DNA from: Bradyrhizobium lablabi
Lineage (GTDB): Bacteria; Pseudomonadota; Alphaproteobacteria; Rhizobiales; Xanthobacteraceae
Assembly: GCF_900141755.1 (NCBI RefSeq)
Contig: NZ_LT670844.1
Location: 1,736,001-1,800,000, forward strand
DNA: 64,000 nucleotides
Reading direction: 5' to 3'
Shown here: positions 42,421-51,073 of the stretch, one piece after another
How the letters are laid out: every line of letters begins with the position of its first letter
How positions within the stretch are numbered: the stretch's first letter is position 1
Notes under the pieces: generated by a model
The model's input: the letters and a program-made list of their open reading frames with translations, nothing else
Databases searched by the model: none
Told to the model about the DNA's origin: nothing
Program-made: the position numbers and the translations under genes

Positions 42421-44016
42421 ATGACCGGCGCAAGGCTGAAGCATTACGGCTGGGGCCGCGAAGGTGAGGGCATGAATGCCGAGGAGCAGGCCTTTGTCCT
42501 GGGCCGCTACCGCACAAAATTCTCGCGCGATAATTTCGAAACAAAAGCGCTGCCGCGGCTGGAAGATCTCAGCCTGCGCACGCCGCGCGTGACGCCGCCG
42601 GCCGCATTGGCCGCGTTCTGCACGACCGAGCGCTACGATCGCGCGGCGCATGCTTACGGAAAATCCTATCCGGATTATGTGCGCGGCATGCTCGGCGACT
42701 ACGATTGCGCGCCCGACGTCGTGGCCTATCCCCGCAACGAGAGGGAGATTTCCGCTGTGATGGATTGGGCCGGAGGCGCGGCCGCCTCGCTGACGCCGTT
42801 CGGCGGCGGGTCGAGCGTCTGCGGCGGCGTCGAGCCGCGCGCCGACGGCATGCGCTACAAGGCGGCAATTACCCTCGACCTGCGCAACCTCGGCAAGGTC
42901 GTCGAGGTGGATCAGGCATCGCGGGCGGCGCTGATCGAAGGCGGCGCGTATGGTCCCTCGCTGGAAAACCAGCTCAAGCCGCATGGCGTCACGTTGCGGC
43001 ATTTTCCGCAGAGCTTTGAATATTCAACGCTCGGCGGCTGGATCGCGACGCGATCGGGCGGCCACTTTGCCAGTCTCTACACCCATATCGACGATTTCGT
43101 CGAAAGCCTGCGTGTGGTGACGCCGCGCGGGATGTTGGAAACGCGCCGCTTGCCGGGCTCGGGCGCCGGGCCGAGTCCCGATCGCCTGTTGATCGGCTCG
43201 GAAGGAACGTTAGGGGTGATCTCACGCGCCTGGATGCGATTGCAACCACGCCCGAAATTCCGTGCCGGCGCATCGGTGCGTTTCGGCACGTTCTTCGCGG
43301 CGGCGCGCGCGGTGCGCGCCATCGCGCAAGCCGGCCTCTATCCATCGAATTGCCGTATCCTCGACCCACAGGAGGCCTACAACACAGGTGCTGCCGACGG
43401 CAGCGTCGCGATCATGGTGCTCGGCTTTGAATCCGGCGATCATGCGCCGGACGCCCGGATGGCGCGTGCGCTCGAATGCTGCGCCGACCATGGCGGGACG
43501 CCGGAGCCAGCTTCCGGCGACGCGCATCTCGAGGGGGCGGCCGGCATCTGGCGCAATGCATTTATTCGCATGCCCTATGCGCGCGAGTTTCTGACGCCGG
43601 CAGGAATCATCAACGACACTTTTGAAACTGCCATCACCTGGGACCGGTTCGAAAGTTTCCACGATCATGTGAAGGCGGCGACCGAGCGTGCGATCATCGA
43701 GGCGACCGGCATGAAAGGCGAGGTGACGTGCCGCTTCACCCATGTCTATCCGGACGGACCTGCGCCGTATTTTTCCTTCCACGCGCTTGGCCGCCATGGC
43801 GCGCTGCTGGAGCAATGGCAAGCAATCAAGAACGCGGCCAGCGATGCGCTGATCGAGGCCGGAGGTACGATTACCCATCACCACGCCGTCGGCCGCGATC
43901 ATCGGCCCTGGTACGACCGTCAGCGTCCGGAGCTCTTTGCGTCAGCGCTTCGGGCGGCGAAAGGCGAGCTCGATCCGCATGGCATCCTCAACCCCGGTGT
44001 GCTGATTGATCCGTAG
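42421..44016 (+). CDS. FAD-linked oxidase, alkyldihydroxyacetonephosphate-synthase-like, 531 aa
   Basis: VAO/PCMH flavoprotein. GAGGAGG stands 5 bases before the ATG at 42421. KHYGWGREGEGMNAEEQAFV opens the protein. The FAD-binding domain has YPRNEREISAVMDWAGGAAA and PFGGGSSVCGGVEP near residue 125. HFPQSFEYSTLGGWIATRSG near 200 and THIDDFVESLRVVTPRG are typical of the AGPS branch. LLIGSEGTLGVISRAWMRLQ closes the domain, and THHHAVGRDHRPWYDRQRP near 490 is the C-terminal cap with the tyrosine/histidine cluster. Bacterial members oxidise hydroxy acids or alcohols or make ether lipids; the neighbours favour a catabolic oxidase. Confidence 0.88.
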   Translation: MTGARLKHYGWGREGEGMNAEEQAFVLGRYRTKFSRDNFETKALPRLEDLSLRTPRVTPPAALAAFCTTERYDRAAHAYGKSYPDYVRGMLGDYDCAPDVVAYPRNEREISAVMDWAGGAAASLTPFGGGSSVCGGVEPRADGMRYKAAITLDLRNLGKVVEVDQASRAALIEGGAYGPSLENQLKPHGVTLRHFPQSFEYSTLGGWIATRSGGHFASLYTHIDDFVESLRVVTPRGMLETRRLPGSGAGPSPDRLLIGSEGTLGVISRAWMRLQPRPKFRAGASVRFGTFFAAARAVRAIAQAGLYPSNCRILDPQEAYNTGAADGSVAIMVLGFESGDHAPDARMARALECCADHGGTPEPASGDAHLEGAAGIWRNAFIRMPYAREFLTPAGIINDTFETAITWDRFESFHDHVKAATERAIIEATGMKGEVTCRFTHVYPDGPAPYFSFHALGRHGALLEQWQAIKNAASDALIEAGGTITHHHAVGRDHRPWYDRQRPELFASALRAAKGELDPHGILNPGVLIDP

Positions 44017-44056
44017 CGCTGAAGCGGTTTCAGGGTTGGGTCGAGGCGCTTATCTC

Positions 44057-44191
44057 AGACCGTCATCCTGAGGTGCGAGCCTTTTCGGCGAGCCTCGAAG
44101 GATGACAGCCCGTGGCCCATCCTTCGAGGCGCGCAAGAGCGCGCACCTCCCGAGTGAGCGCGAACGCGCTCATCCGGGGATGACGGGGATG
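44057..44191. repeat. REP-like palindromic element
   Basis: GTCATCCTGAGGTGCGAGCC with CCTCGAAGGATGAC, a second GGCGCGCAAGAGCGCGCACC hairpin, and a closing CATCCGGGGATGACGGGG. The GATGACxxxCATCC stems of this kind are widespread in Bradyrhizobium and Rhodopseudomonas genomes, usually at 3' ends of genes. A related element lies at 59116-59221. No coding role. Confidence 0.75.
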
Positions 44192-44209
44192 GGTCTGGCG
44201 CTGCAGAGA

Positions 44210-45028
44210 TCAGCCAAATCCCGCTTCCCGCAGACGCCGGCAGCTATCGACGATGTCGGAATCCGGGTTTGGCGAAATCACTTCCAGCATGGGCAGCTCG
44301 GTGTAACCGATCTCTGTCATGCGAGATGCAAGACCTGCGAGCGGAACGTCGCCGCAGCCGATGGCGTCGTGCTTGTAGCTCTGTCGGGTGGTATCGGAAA
44401 AATGAACCAGCGAGAGCCGGTCGCGAACCCGTTGCAATCCTTCAAGCGGGGATTCGCCGATGAAGTGCGCGTTGGCCACGTCGTAGATCACGCGAATGCT
44501 GTCGTCGCCATAGCGGTCGACGACGTTCATGAGCGCCTCCGCATCGGGCAGGAAGGCAAACGGCATGTTCTCGATCAAAAGCTTCGTGCCGGCCTGGCGC
44601 GCCAGCGGCGCCAATCTGTCGAGCGCGCGATAGAAGTAAGAGACCATGCGCTCACGCGGCATCGGAAACAGCGGATTGGGCTTGCCGGGGCCGACGACAA
44701 TCCCGCCCGCTCCCAATTCACCGGCGCAGCGAACGAATTGCACCAGCAAATTCAGTGTATAGGTCCGCATCTCCTCCGCGGCGGCCGCGATGTTCATGTC
44801 GACATTCGGCATGTTGACCGACACCAGCCGCAGCCGCGTTTCGCAGAGATTGCGCAAATGGCGCAGCGCCGCTGCATCGAGCTCGGCCGGCCAGAGATGG
44901 CCGGGAAAGAACATCAACTCGACCCCGCCATAACCCTGGTCCGCGAGCCGCGCCACGGTATCGGCCGCGCTGCCGCTGAAGATGTACGAATAGGTGTTGA
45001 CGGCAAAACCGGCGGCGGCGGTTTTCAT
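44210..45028 (-). CDS. TIM-barrel sugar phosphate isomerase/epimerase, 272 aa
   Basis: AP-endonuclease-2-like TIM-barrel protein. The start is ATG at 45028, with GAGGGG upstream, overlapping the previous stop by four bases (ATGA). The barrel motifs include GYGGVELMFFPGHLWPAELD near residue 33, the metal-binding Glu in KLLIENMPFAFLPDAEALMN near 147, VIYDVANAHFIGES (D/H) near 176, SLVHFSDTTRQSYKHDAIGC (His) near 205, and PMLEVISPNPDSD (Glu) near 240. These are the usual divalent-metal ligands. It is the last gene of the operon that begins with the ThDP enzyme at 49729. It may isomerise a keto sugar or cleave a cyclic product. Confidence 0.88.
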   Translation of the reverse strand: MKTAAAGFAVNTYSYIFSGSAADTVARLADQGYGGVELMFFPGHLWPAELDAAALRHLRNLCETRLRLVSVNMPNVDMNIAAAAEEMRTYTLNLLVQFVRCAGELGAGGIVVGPGKPNPLFPMPRERMVSYFYRALDRLAPLARQAGTKLLIENMPFAFLPDAEALMNVVDRYGDDSIRVIYDVANAHFIGESPLEGLQRVRDRLSLVHFSDTTRQSYKHDAIGCGDVPLAGLASRMTEIGYTELPMLEVISPNPDSDIVDSCRRLREAGFG

Positions 45029-46746
45029 GCTTGTCCCCTCTGTTGGGCACGCGCGTTGGCATCTCGCCGTGCGAGGTGCCGGCCAGCGATATAGCCGAAT
45101 GTCAGCGCCGGCCCGAGTGTGATGCCGGGCCCCGGATAATTTCCATTCATGATCGAGCCCATGTCGTTGCCGCAGGCATAGAGACCAGAGATAACAGTGT
45201 CGTCTTTCCTCAAGACCCTCGCATGACAATCCGTTTTGAGCCCGATCGCCGTGCCGAGATCCGCCGGATAGATTCGAAGCGCGTAAAAAGGCGCCTGCTC
45301 GATCGGCGCGACGCATGGATTTGGCGAATGGCCGGGATCGCCGAGATGTCGCTGATAAATGGTGGTGCCGCGGCCGAATTCCGGGTCGAGGCCTGCTCGC
45401 GCATGGGCGTTGTATCTCTCGAGTGTTGTTGCGAGCGCCGATTTCTCGACACCGATGCGGTCCGCCAGCGCATCGATGCTCGGCGCCTCGATCAATTCGC
45501 CATTCTTAACGTATGGCCTGATACGCCAGGTGAAAGGCTTTATTCGGCCAAGCCCGTAGGTCCAGAGAAAATGCCGATCGCAGACGAGATGGAACGCGCG
45601 ATTTGTCGCGTCGTTACCATCGCGCAGCATGGCGAGGACAAACTCGTGATACGACAACGCCTCGTTGACAAAGCGCCGTCCCGACGCATTGACCGCGATG
45701 ATTCCGGGCTTGGCGCGGTCGGTGACCGTATGCGGGAAAACACCTTCGCTGCCATCCGCGCGCCGAAAGCGCGACGCCGGCACCCAATAGGCTGCGCTCG
45801 CGACCGCCGTAGCCAGGCTCGCACCGACGGCGATGGCGGCACGCAAGCCGTCACCGGTGCCTGCGGAAGAAGCGGCGGAAACCGGCCCCGCCCCGCCCGG
45901 AAAGAAGCGTTCCCGAAGATGAGTATCATGCGAGAAACCGCCGGTCGCCAGCACCACGCCTTTGCGCGCGATGATTGACCGGGCGTTCGATGAATCGCTG
46001 ATCGTCACGCCTCTAATGGCATCGCCATCGACCAGCAGCTGCTCCACGCTCGCGCCGAACACGATCTCGACGTTTTGCGCCAGCAGCGAAGCGTACAGAC
46101 GCGCCGCCAGCGCGTTGCCGAGATGCAGCGTCGTCCCCCGCGGCGCGCGAAGCCGCTGGAGCGCGTATTGCGAAACAAGACGCATCGATCGCAGTGTTGA
46201 GCGAAACGAGCGCCCGAACTTGCGCAAATGCGGGATGTCGAGCCGGTTGACCATCATGCCGCCGAACAGCGTGAATTCCGGCAGGGGAGGCCGCAACCGC
46301 GCAAAGTCTTTGCCGAGCTTCGCGCCGTCGAAGACGACGGGCTCGAGCACGCGACCGCCGGCGGTCGCGCCCGGCCGGTCCGGATAATAATCGGGATAGA
46401 CTTTTACGGGCTGCAGCCGGATTTCAGTGTTGGCTTCGAGATAGTCGATCGCCTCCGGACCACGCGAAAGAAACGTCTCGCGCAAATCGGCCTTTTCGGT
46501 TTCGGGAACGGTACTGGCAAGATAGTTGGCCGCAGCAGATGGACTGTCATCGATGCCCGCCTGTTTCATCTTGGCATTGACGGGAATCCAGACCATTCCG
46601 CCCGACCACGCCGTGGTGCCGCCGACAAATTCCGTCTTCTCGATCACGAGGACACGCAAGCCCTCCGCGGCGGCAACCGCGGCAGCCGTCATCCCGCCGG
46701 CGCCCGCGCCGATGACGACGACATCGTATGCGCCGGAATCCGACAT
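45025..46746 (-). CDS. FAD-dependent dehydrogenase, KstD/fumarate-reductase-like, 573 aa
   Basis: Flavoprotein of the 3-oxosteroid 1-dehydrogenase type. The N-terminus binds FAD: VVVIGAGAGGMTAAAVAAAE (residues 9-28), LVIEKTEFVGGTTAWSGGMV next. GVVLATGGFSHDTHLRERFF near residue 275 is the late flavin contact, and the C-terminus has LYACGNDMGSIMNGNYPGPG followed by ITLGPALTFGYIAGRH, the signature of the family. A short segment FYALRIYPADLGTAIGLKTD holds the active-site region. It would introduce a C=C bond next to a carbonyl, or reduce one. The stop codon overlaps the start of 44210-45028 by four bases. It lies 32 bases downstream of the cupin gene. Confidence 0.9.
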   Translation of the reverse strand: MSDSGAYDVVVIGAGAGGMTAAAVAAAEGLRVLVIEKTEFVGGTTAWSGGMVWIPVNAKMKQAGIDDSPSAAANYLASTVPETEKADLRETFLSRGPEAIDYLEANTEIRLQPVKVYPDYYPDRPGATAGGRVLEPVVFDGAKLGKDFARLRPPLPEFTLFGGMMVNRLDIPHLRKFGRSFRSTLRSMRLVSQYALQRLRAPRGTTLHLGNALAARLYASLLAQNVEIVFGASVEQLLVDGDAIRGVTISDSSNARSIIARKGVVLATGGFSHDTHLRERFFPGGAGPVSAASSAGTGDGLRAAIAVGASLATAVASAAYWVPASRFRRADGSEGVFPHTVTDRAKPGIIAVNASGRRFVNEALSYHEFVLAMLRDGNDATNRAFHLVCDRHFLWTYGLGRIKPFTWRIRPYVKNGELIEAPSIDALADRIGVEKSALATTLERYNAHARAGLDPEFGRGTTIYQRHLGDPGHSPNPCVAPIEQAPFYALRIYPADLGTAIGLKTDCHARVLRKDDTVISGLYACGNDMGSIMNGNYPGPGITLGPALTFGYIAGRHLARRDANARAQQRGQA

Positions 46747-46778
46747 CGGGGGACCGCGCGGTTAAGAGTGCAGCCGGC

Positions 46779-47168
46779 TCAGACGATCTTGCCGTCGTCC
46801 GTCACCGGCGAGGTGATAACCAGAAACACCAGATCGACCAGACCCGAATTCGAGATCGCGTGCTCCACCCCGGGCGGCAAAAAGATAAAGTCGTGCTTGC
46901 GCACGACATGATTCTTTCCGGCGATCTCCATCAGCCCCTCGCCTTCGAGCACGTGGTAGATCTGCTCCTGCACCTGATGCTTGTGGCGGGCGACATGCGC
47001 CATCGGCTGATACATCGAAATCCGGTAATCGAGATGACGCGAGCCCGCCGTCTCCGGCATCACCAGGGGTTTTGAGAGTGCGCCGCCAAAATGATTGGGG
47101 AATTCGCGCCAGGGCACCTCGGCGATATTGCGGATGAAGGCGCCGCTCTGCTCTGAAGCCATTGTCAT
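46779..47168 (-). CDS. Cupin-domain protein, 129 aa
   Basis: Single-domain cupin. Motif 1 is MAHVARHKHQVQEQIYHVLEGEG (start near residue 56; residues His-x-His and Gln-Glu give the metal set). Motif 2 is HDFIFLPPGVEHAISNSG near 92 with the late His. Such proteins are metal-dependent oxygenases, isomerases or lactone-related enzymes, or sensors. The start is ATG at 47168 or, better spaced from GGGAG, 47162. It lies between the SDR-like gene (8-base gap) and the KstD-like gene in one operon. Confidence 0.88.
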   Translation of the reverse strand: MTMASEQSGAFIRNIAEVPWREFPNHFGGALSKPLVMPETAGSRHLDYRISMYQPMAHVARHKHQVQEQIYHVLEGEGLMEIAGKNHVVRKHDFIFLPPGVEHAISNSGLVDLVFLVITSPVTDDGKIV

Positions 47169-47176
47169 TGCTCCCT

Positions 47177-47878
47177 TCAGGTAACGAGCCCGCCGCCATC
47201 GAGATAGACGATCGATCCCGTCGCAAAGCCGATGGTCATGAAGGCGAGGATCTGGCGGGCGATGTCTTCGCCGACGCCGACGCGGCCGACCGGCAGGCTG
47301 GCCGCGGTCTTCGCAAGCATGTCGCGGCGCGCGGCTTCCGGCATCGCCGCGCGGATCGGCGTGTCGATGATCCCCGGCGACACCGCGTTGCAGCGCACCG
47401 GGGCGAGCTCCAGCGCCAGCGCCCGCGTCAGCGACTCAAGCGCGCCGTTGGCAACGCTGATAATCGCGGAGTTGGGCCGCGGCCGAATGCTGAGGTAGCC
47501 GGTGACCAATGTCAGCGATCCGCCGGGACGGATTTCCGCCGATCGCGCCACCCGCCAGGCCCCCCAGAATTTGCCTTCCATCGTCGCACGCACGTCTTCC
47601 ATCGCGACCGTCTTGAACGGACCGGTGCGAAGTTGGGCTGCGGTGACCACGACGTGATCGACCGGACCGCAGTTGCGAAACAGGTTTTCGACGCTTTCAT
47701 CATTCGTCACGTCAGTCGGCATCGCTTTCGCACCCAGAGTGCTCGCGGCCGCATTGAGGCGGTCGGCGTTGCGAGAGGCGATGATGACCTCGGCGCCTTC
47801 ACGCGTCGCGAGTTCGGCAGTCGAAAGACCGATGCCCGATGAGCCTCCGACGACCACGACTTTCTTGCCTGCAAGCAT
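47177..47878 (-). CDS. SDR-family protein lacking the catalytic Tyr-x3-Lys, 233 aa
   Basis: Short-chain dehydrogenase fold. The cofactor motif VVVVGGSSGIGLSTAELATR (residues 7-26) is intact, followed by an Asn-poor NAG equivalent (VVVTAAQL). At the place of the active-site tetrad the sequence reads SLTLVTGYLSIRPRPNSAII and then SVANGALESLTRALALELAP. Here Tyr is replaced by Ile and Lys by Asn, so normal SDR proton relay is absent. A lower-activity dehydrogenase, a different mechanism or a structural role are all possible; similar subgroups exist in databases as I recall. The start at 47878 has AAAGGAAAG upstream. Second gene of the operon, 48 bases after the ThDP enzyme. Confidence 0.88.
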   Translation of the reverse strand: MLAGKKVVVVGGSSGIGLSTAELATREGAEVIIASRNADRLNAAASTLGAKAMPTDVTNDESVENLFRNCGPVDHVVVTAAQLRTGPFKTVAMEDVRATMEGKFWGAWRVARSAEIRPGGSLTLVTGYLSIRPRPNSAIISVANGALESLTRALALELAPVRCNAVSPGIIDTPIRAAMPEAARRDMLAKTAASLPVGRVGVGEDIARQILAFMTIGFATGSIVYLDGGGLVT

Positions 47879-47926
47879 CTTGCTTTCCTTTTGATCTCGA
47901 ATTTCTTGCCGGAGCAAACGACACAA

Positions 47927-49729
47927 TCAAGTCGGTTCGAACTGGGTCCCAATTCCCGGTTTGCTTCGCCCTAACCCCGGAAGCTCCCAGACGCCGGCGC
48001 CGCTTGGATTGATATCGGCTGCGATATCGACGTCGATCAAATAGGGCTTGTTGGCGGCGATACCCTTGCGGATGGCCTCGCCCAGATCGCCGGCGCGATC
48101 GACCCGCACGCCCTCGACGCCGCAGGAGCGCGCCATCGCGGCAAAATCCGGATTGTAGCGCTCGCCGCTCACGGGATCGTGGAAGTCGGTGGCGAGCTCG
48201 CGGCCGCCGAGGTAACCGCGCTGCAGGCCGCGGATCGAGGCATAGGCGTAATTGTTCCAGACCACCCAGACCACCGGCAGATTATATTCGACTGCCGTGC
48301 CCAGCACGTTGGCATGCATGAAGAAGGCGCCGTCGCCGCATACCGACACGCAGGGCCGATCGGGGGCGGCGAATTTCGCGCCCATCACGCCGGCAACCCC
48401 AAATCCCATCGGGCCAAAGCCCATCGAGCCGATCAGCGAGTCCGGCCGCTTCGGCTTGCAGAAGCTCAACAGCCAATTGTGGTGCACGCCGATGTCGCTG
48501 ACCAGGATCGCATTCTCCGGAAGCGCCTTGTCGATTTCGAGCGCGGCGCGCTGCGGGTTGATCGGCGTGGTGTCATCGGAAAAGCCGGGCGCGACGAACT
48601 TGTCCCACTCTTTCCGATAGATATCGATCTGCGCCAGCCATTTCTTGCGCGCGTCGGCGCGTTTTGTCAGCTCAGTGCGGCGATCCAGTTCGCCGTGAAG
48701 CTGCCGCAGGAAGGTACGCACGTCGGCCATCAGGCCGAGCGCGACCGGATAATTGCGGCCGATTTCCTCGGGGTCGATATCGACATGAATGAGCCTTGTC
48801 GGCGGAATGGTGAAGGAATAGCCCGGGATCCACGAACTCGAGGTGCGATCGTCGAAGCGCACGCCGAGCGCCAGCAGCACGTCGGCCTGGCGCGTCGCGT
48901 GATTGGCCTGGTAGTGACCGGCGCGCGCGACGAGACCGAGCGCCAGTGGATGATTGCAGTCGATCGCGCCGAGGCCCGACGCGGACGCCGCCACCGGTAT
49001 CTGTAAGCGTTCGGCGAGCCTCAGTAACTCCTCCGCAGCGCCGCCATAGCGCACGCCCTGACCGACAAGAATCACCGGCCGCTCGGCGCCGAGCAACATG
49101 TCGACCGCTTTCACCACACCTTCGGGATCGGCGCCGCAGCGGCTCGAGATGTTGCCGTTCCAGGCTTTCGCGTTCGGCGCTTCCTCGGCGGCCGATTCCA
49201 TGAAGACGTCGAAGGGAACATCCAATACCACCGGGCCCGGGCGGCCCGTGGTCATGGTCTTCCAGGCTTGCCGCACCGCGAGCGGCACCATCTCGCCCCG
49301 CGTCGGCTGGAACACCTTCTTGCAATAGGAGCGCACAGTGGACGGAAAGTCGGCCTGATAGTGCCGATAAAGTTCCTGAAATGCGCCGCGGTTGAACTGG
49401 CTGGTCGGCACATTGCCGGTCACTGCCAGGAACGGCACCGAGTCGAGGAACGCGTTGCCGAGCGAAATCGGCAGGTTCGCCGAGCCCGGCCCACAGGAGG
49501 TGAAAGTCGCGGTCGGCCGTCCCGAAACCCGGTAATAGACGTCTGCCATGAAGCCGGCGACGCTCTCGTGGTGCACCGAGATGGTCTTGAGCTCGTCGGA
49601 ACGCTCAAACAGCGCGTCGATGAACTGGATATTGCCATGGCCGCAGAGGCCGAACACCTGCGGCACTTTTTCCTGGATCAGATAGTCGACGATGACTTGA
49701 GCCCCATTGAGCGCATTGCGCGGCGACAT
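47927..49729 (-). CDS. Thiamine-diphosphate enzyme, acetolactate-synthase-like, 600 aa
   Basis: Three-domain ThDP enzyme. The PYR domain has KVPQVFGLCGHGNIQFIDAL and the catalytic Glu in SVHHESVAGFMADVYYRVSG near residue 54, with TFTSCGPGSANLPISLGNAF next. The middle domain carries PVILVGQGVRYGGAAEELLR near 220. The PP domain shows GSMGFGPMGFGVAGVMGAKF and the ThDP motif GDGAFFMHANVLGTAVEYNL ending in WNNYAY. Length fits acetolactate synthase, but the genetic setting (SDR, cupin, KstD-like, isomerase) is unlike valine biosynthesis. Relatives such as cyclohexane-1,2-dione hydrolase and IolD cleave cyclic diketones; that function is only a hypothesis here. First gene of the IclR-divergent operon. 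Confidence 0.9.
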   Translation of the reverse strand: MSPRNALNGAQVIVDYLIQEKVPQVFGLCGHGNIQFIDALFERSDELKTISVHHESVAGFMADVYYRVSGRPTATFTSCGPGSANLPISLGNAFLDSVPFLAVTGNVPTSQFNRGAFQELYRHYQADFPSTVRSYCKKVFQPTRGEMVPLAVRQAWKTMTTGRPGPVVLDVPFDVFMESAAEEAPNAKAWNGNISSRCGADPEGVVKAVDMLLGAERPVILVGQGVRYGGAAEELLRLAERLQIPVAASASGLGAIDCNHPLALGLVARAGHYQANHATRQADVLLALGVRFDDRTSSSWIPGYSFTIPPTRLIHVDIDPEEIGRNYPVALGLMADVRTFLRQLHGELDRRTELTKRADARKKWLAQIDIYRKEWDKFVAPGFSDDTTPINPQRAALEIDKALPENAILVSDIGVHHNWLLSFCKPKRPDSLIGSMGFGPMGFGVAGVMGAKFAAPDRPCVSVCGDGAFFMHANVLGTAVEYNLPVVWVVWNNYAYASIRGLQRGYLGGRELATDFHDPVSGERYNPDFAAMARSCGVEGVRVDRAGDLGEAIRKGIAANKPYLIDVDIAADINPSGAGVWELPGLGRSKPGIGTQFEPT

Positions 49730-49821
49730 CGGATCACTCCCTAACCGTTCGACGACTTCGTAAAAATTCGGCCGAGCGTGCCTCGCCGCCGACCCTTGTC
49801 CAGGCGCGCGACCCTATTTCC

Positions 49822-49855
49822 CATAATACTGTACGTCAATTTATATTGTGGTATG
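49822..49855. promoter_or_regulatory. Possible operator in the IclR divergent region
   Basis: An AT-rich island between the divergent IclR gene and ThDP operon. It contains an inner palindrome CAATTTATATTG (49837-49848) and an outer imperfect pair CATAATAC/GTGGTATG (49822-49829, 49848-49855; six of eight match as inverted). IclR proteins bind short palindromes, and this is the only dyad I see here. No experiment or search supports it. Confidence 0.35.
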
Positions 49856-49950
49856 CTCAAAAATGCATCGGCGGGCATCATCGTGGCGCTGTTCAATTTC
49901 CCTGATCGCCTGATACAGTTCGGCAACCCTTCCCTGGAGGCTCAAAGCCT

Positions 49951-50892
49951 GTGAGACCGCGCACCAAACCCAAGGCAAGTGAGAAGGCTAACGACAAGGC
50001 GAGTGAGAAGGCCAGCGCCAAGACCGCCGAGAAGCCGGGAAGCCTGCGCAAGGCCGCGATCGCCAGACTGGTGCAACCGCCGCAGCGCGATATCGACGAT
50101 GATGCCGACGACCGGCAGCGGGTCGGCGTCCAGTCACTCGGCCGCGCCTTTGCGATCCTGGAAGAAGTCGCGCGGCATCGCGAAGGCATCGGGCTTGCGG
50201 ACTTAAGCAAGCTGGTTGGCTTGCACAATTCCACCACGTTCCACCTCGCCAAGACGCTGGTGTCGCTCGGCTATCTGCGCCAGGAAAAGGATTCCAAGCG
50301 CTACCGCATCGGCCGGCCGCTGTTTGCGCTCGCCGCCAGCGCGCTCGACGAGATCGAAATGGTCAATGTCGCAACGCCGGTGCTCGAGGATCTGTCGCGG
50401 GAAACCGGCGAAAGTGGCCATTTTGCCGTGCGTATGGGCGATTCGGTGGTCGTGATCGCGCGTACCAGCGGCCCCGGCGCGTTTCAACTGACCGACCGCG
50501 TCGGCGTGGTGCGGCCGGCGCATTGCACGGCGCTGGGCAAGATCATCCTCGCCTCGCTTCGCCCCGATCAATTGAACCGTTTCCTCGAGCGCGTCGAGAT
50601 GAAACCGGCAACCAAGAAATCGATCACCGAGGTCCCGGTGCTGTTAGGCGAAATCGCCGAGATCAAACGCACTGGCATTGCCTTCGACGACGGCGAGTTC
50701 AATCCGGAAGTGCGTTGCATCGCGGTGCCGGTGATGGATTTCACCGGGCAGGTCATCGGCGCGCTCGGCATTTCCGGCCCGATCTGGCGATTGTCCAACC
50801 AGGCGCTGCAGAACCACGCTCGAATAGTGCGGCTTGCCGCCAACCGCCTGTCCGCGGAATTTGGCGCCAAAAGCGTCATCAAATCCTCTTAA
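49951..50892 (+). CDS. IclR-family transcriptional regulator, 313 aa
   Basis: Starts at GTG 49951, with TGGAGG 10 bases upstream. The first 45 residues are Lys/Ala-rich and disordered (ASEKANDKASEKASAKTAEK), unusual but common in rhizobial IclR proteins. The winged-helix domain follows: SLGRAFAILEEVARHREGIG and LADLSKLVGLHNSTTFHLAK. The effector-binding domain starts near residue 130 with VLEDLSRETGESGHFAVRMG, and has RPAHCTALGKIILASL near 190 and RCIAVPVMDFTGQVIGALGI near 255, the usual IclR ligand pocket. It is divergent from the five-gene ThDP operon and lies upstream of the ABC transporter genes, so it likely controls both. Confidence 0.92.
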   Translation: MRPRTKPKASEKANDKASEKASAKTAEKPGSLRKAAIARLVQPPQRDIDDDADDRQRVGVQSLGRAFAILEEVARHREGIGLADLSKLVGLHNSTTFHLAKTLVSLGYLRQEKDSKRYRIGRPLFALAASALDEIEMVNVATPVLEDLSRETGESGHFAVRMGDSVVVIARTSGPGAFQLTDRVGVVRPAHCTALGKIILASLRPDQLNRFLERVEMKPATKKSITEVPVLLGEIAEIKRTGIAFDDGEFNPEVRCIAVPVMDFTGQVIGALGISGPIWRLSNQALQNHARIVRLAANRLSAEFGAKSVIKSS

Positions 50893-50949
50893 ACGGCAGC
50901 CGGGCGGCAAATCCGCCTAAGGGACGAAGCGGGGTCAGCGCATTTGGCG

Positions 50950-50978
50950 TTGACAGCGGCGACCGCGTCCTGAAATAT
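50950..50978 (+). promoter_or_regulatory. Putative sigma-70-type promoter of the ABC transporter operon
   Basis: TTGACA at 50950-50955, a 17-base spacer and AAATAT at 50973-50978. The start codon of the binding-protein gene follows at 51074, with a strong GGGAGGAG ribosome site just before it. Confidence 0.55.
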
Positions 50979-51073
50979 CATCCAACAATAGAAAAACGTC
51001 TCTCACATTCTCGCATATGCCGGAATCGAAGGGGGACATCGCGATCCGTAATCCCCTGGGAGGAGAGTAAACG

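Noticed and set aside
44102..45094. 330-codon plus-strand open frame
   Set aside because: Lies opposite the TIM-barrel isomerase and begins inside a REP-like element; composition is typical of an antisense frame.
45031..45978. 315-codon plus-strand open frame
   Set aside because: Antisense to the KstD-like gene, with no start signal and no domain.
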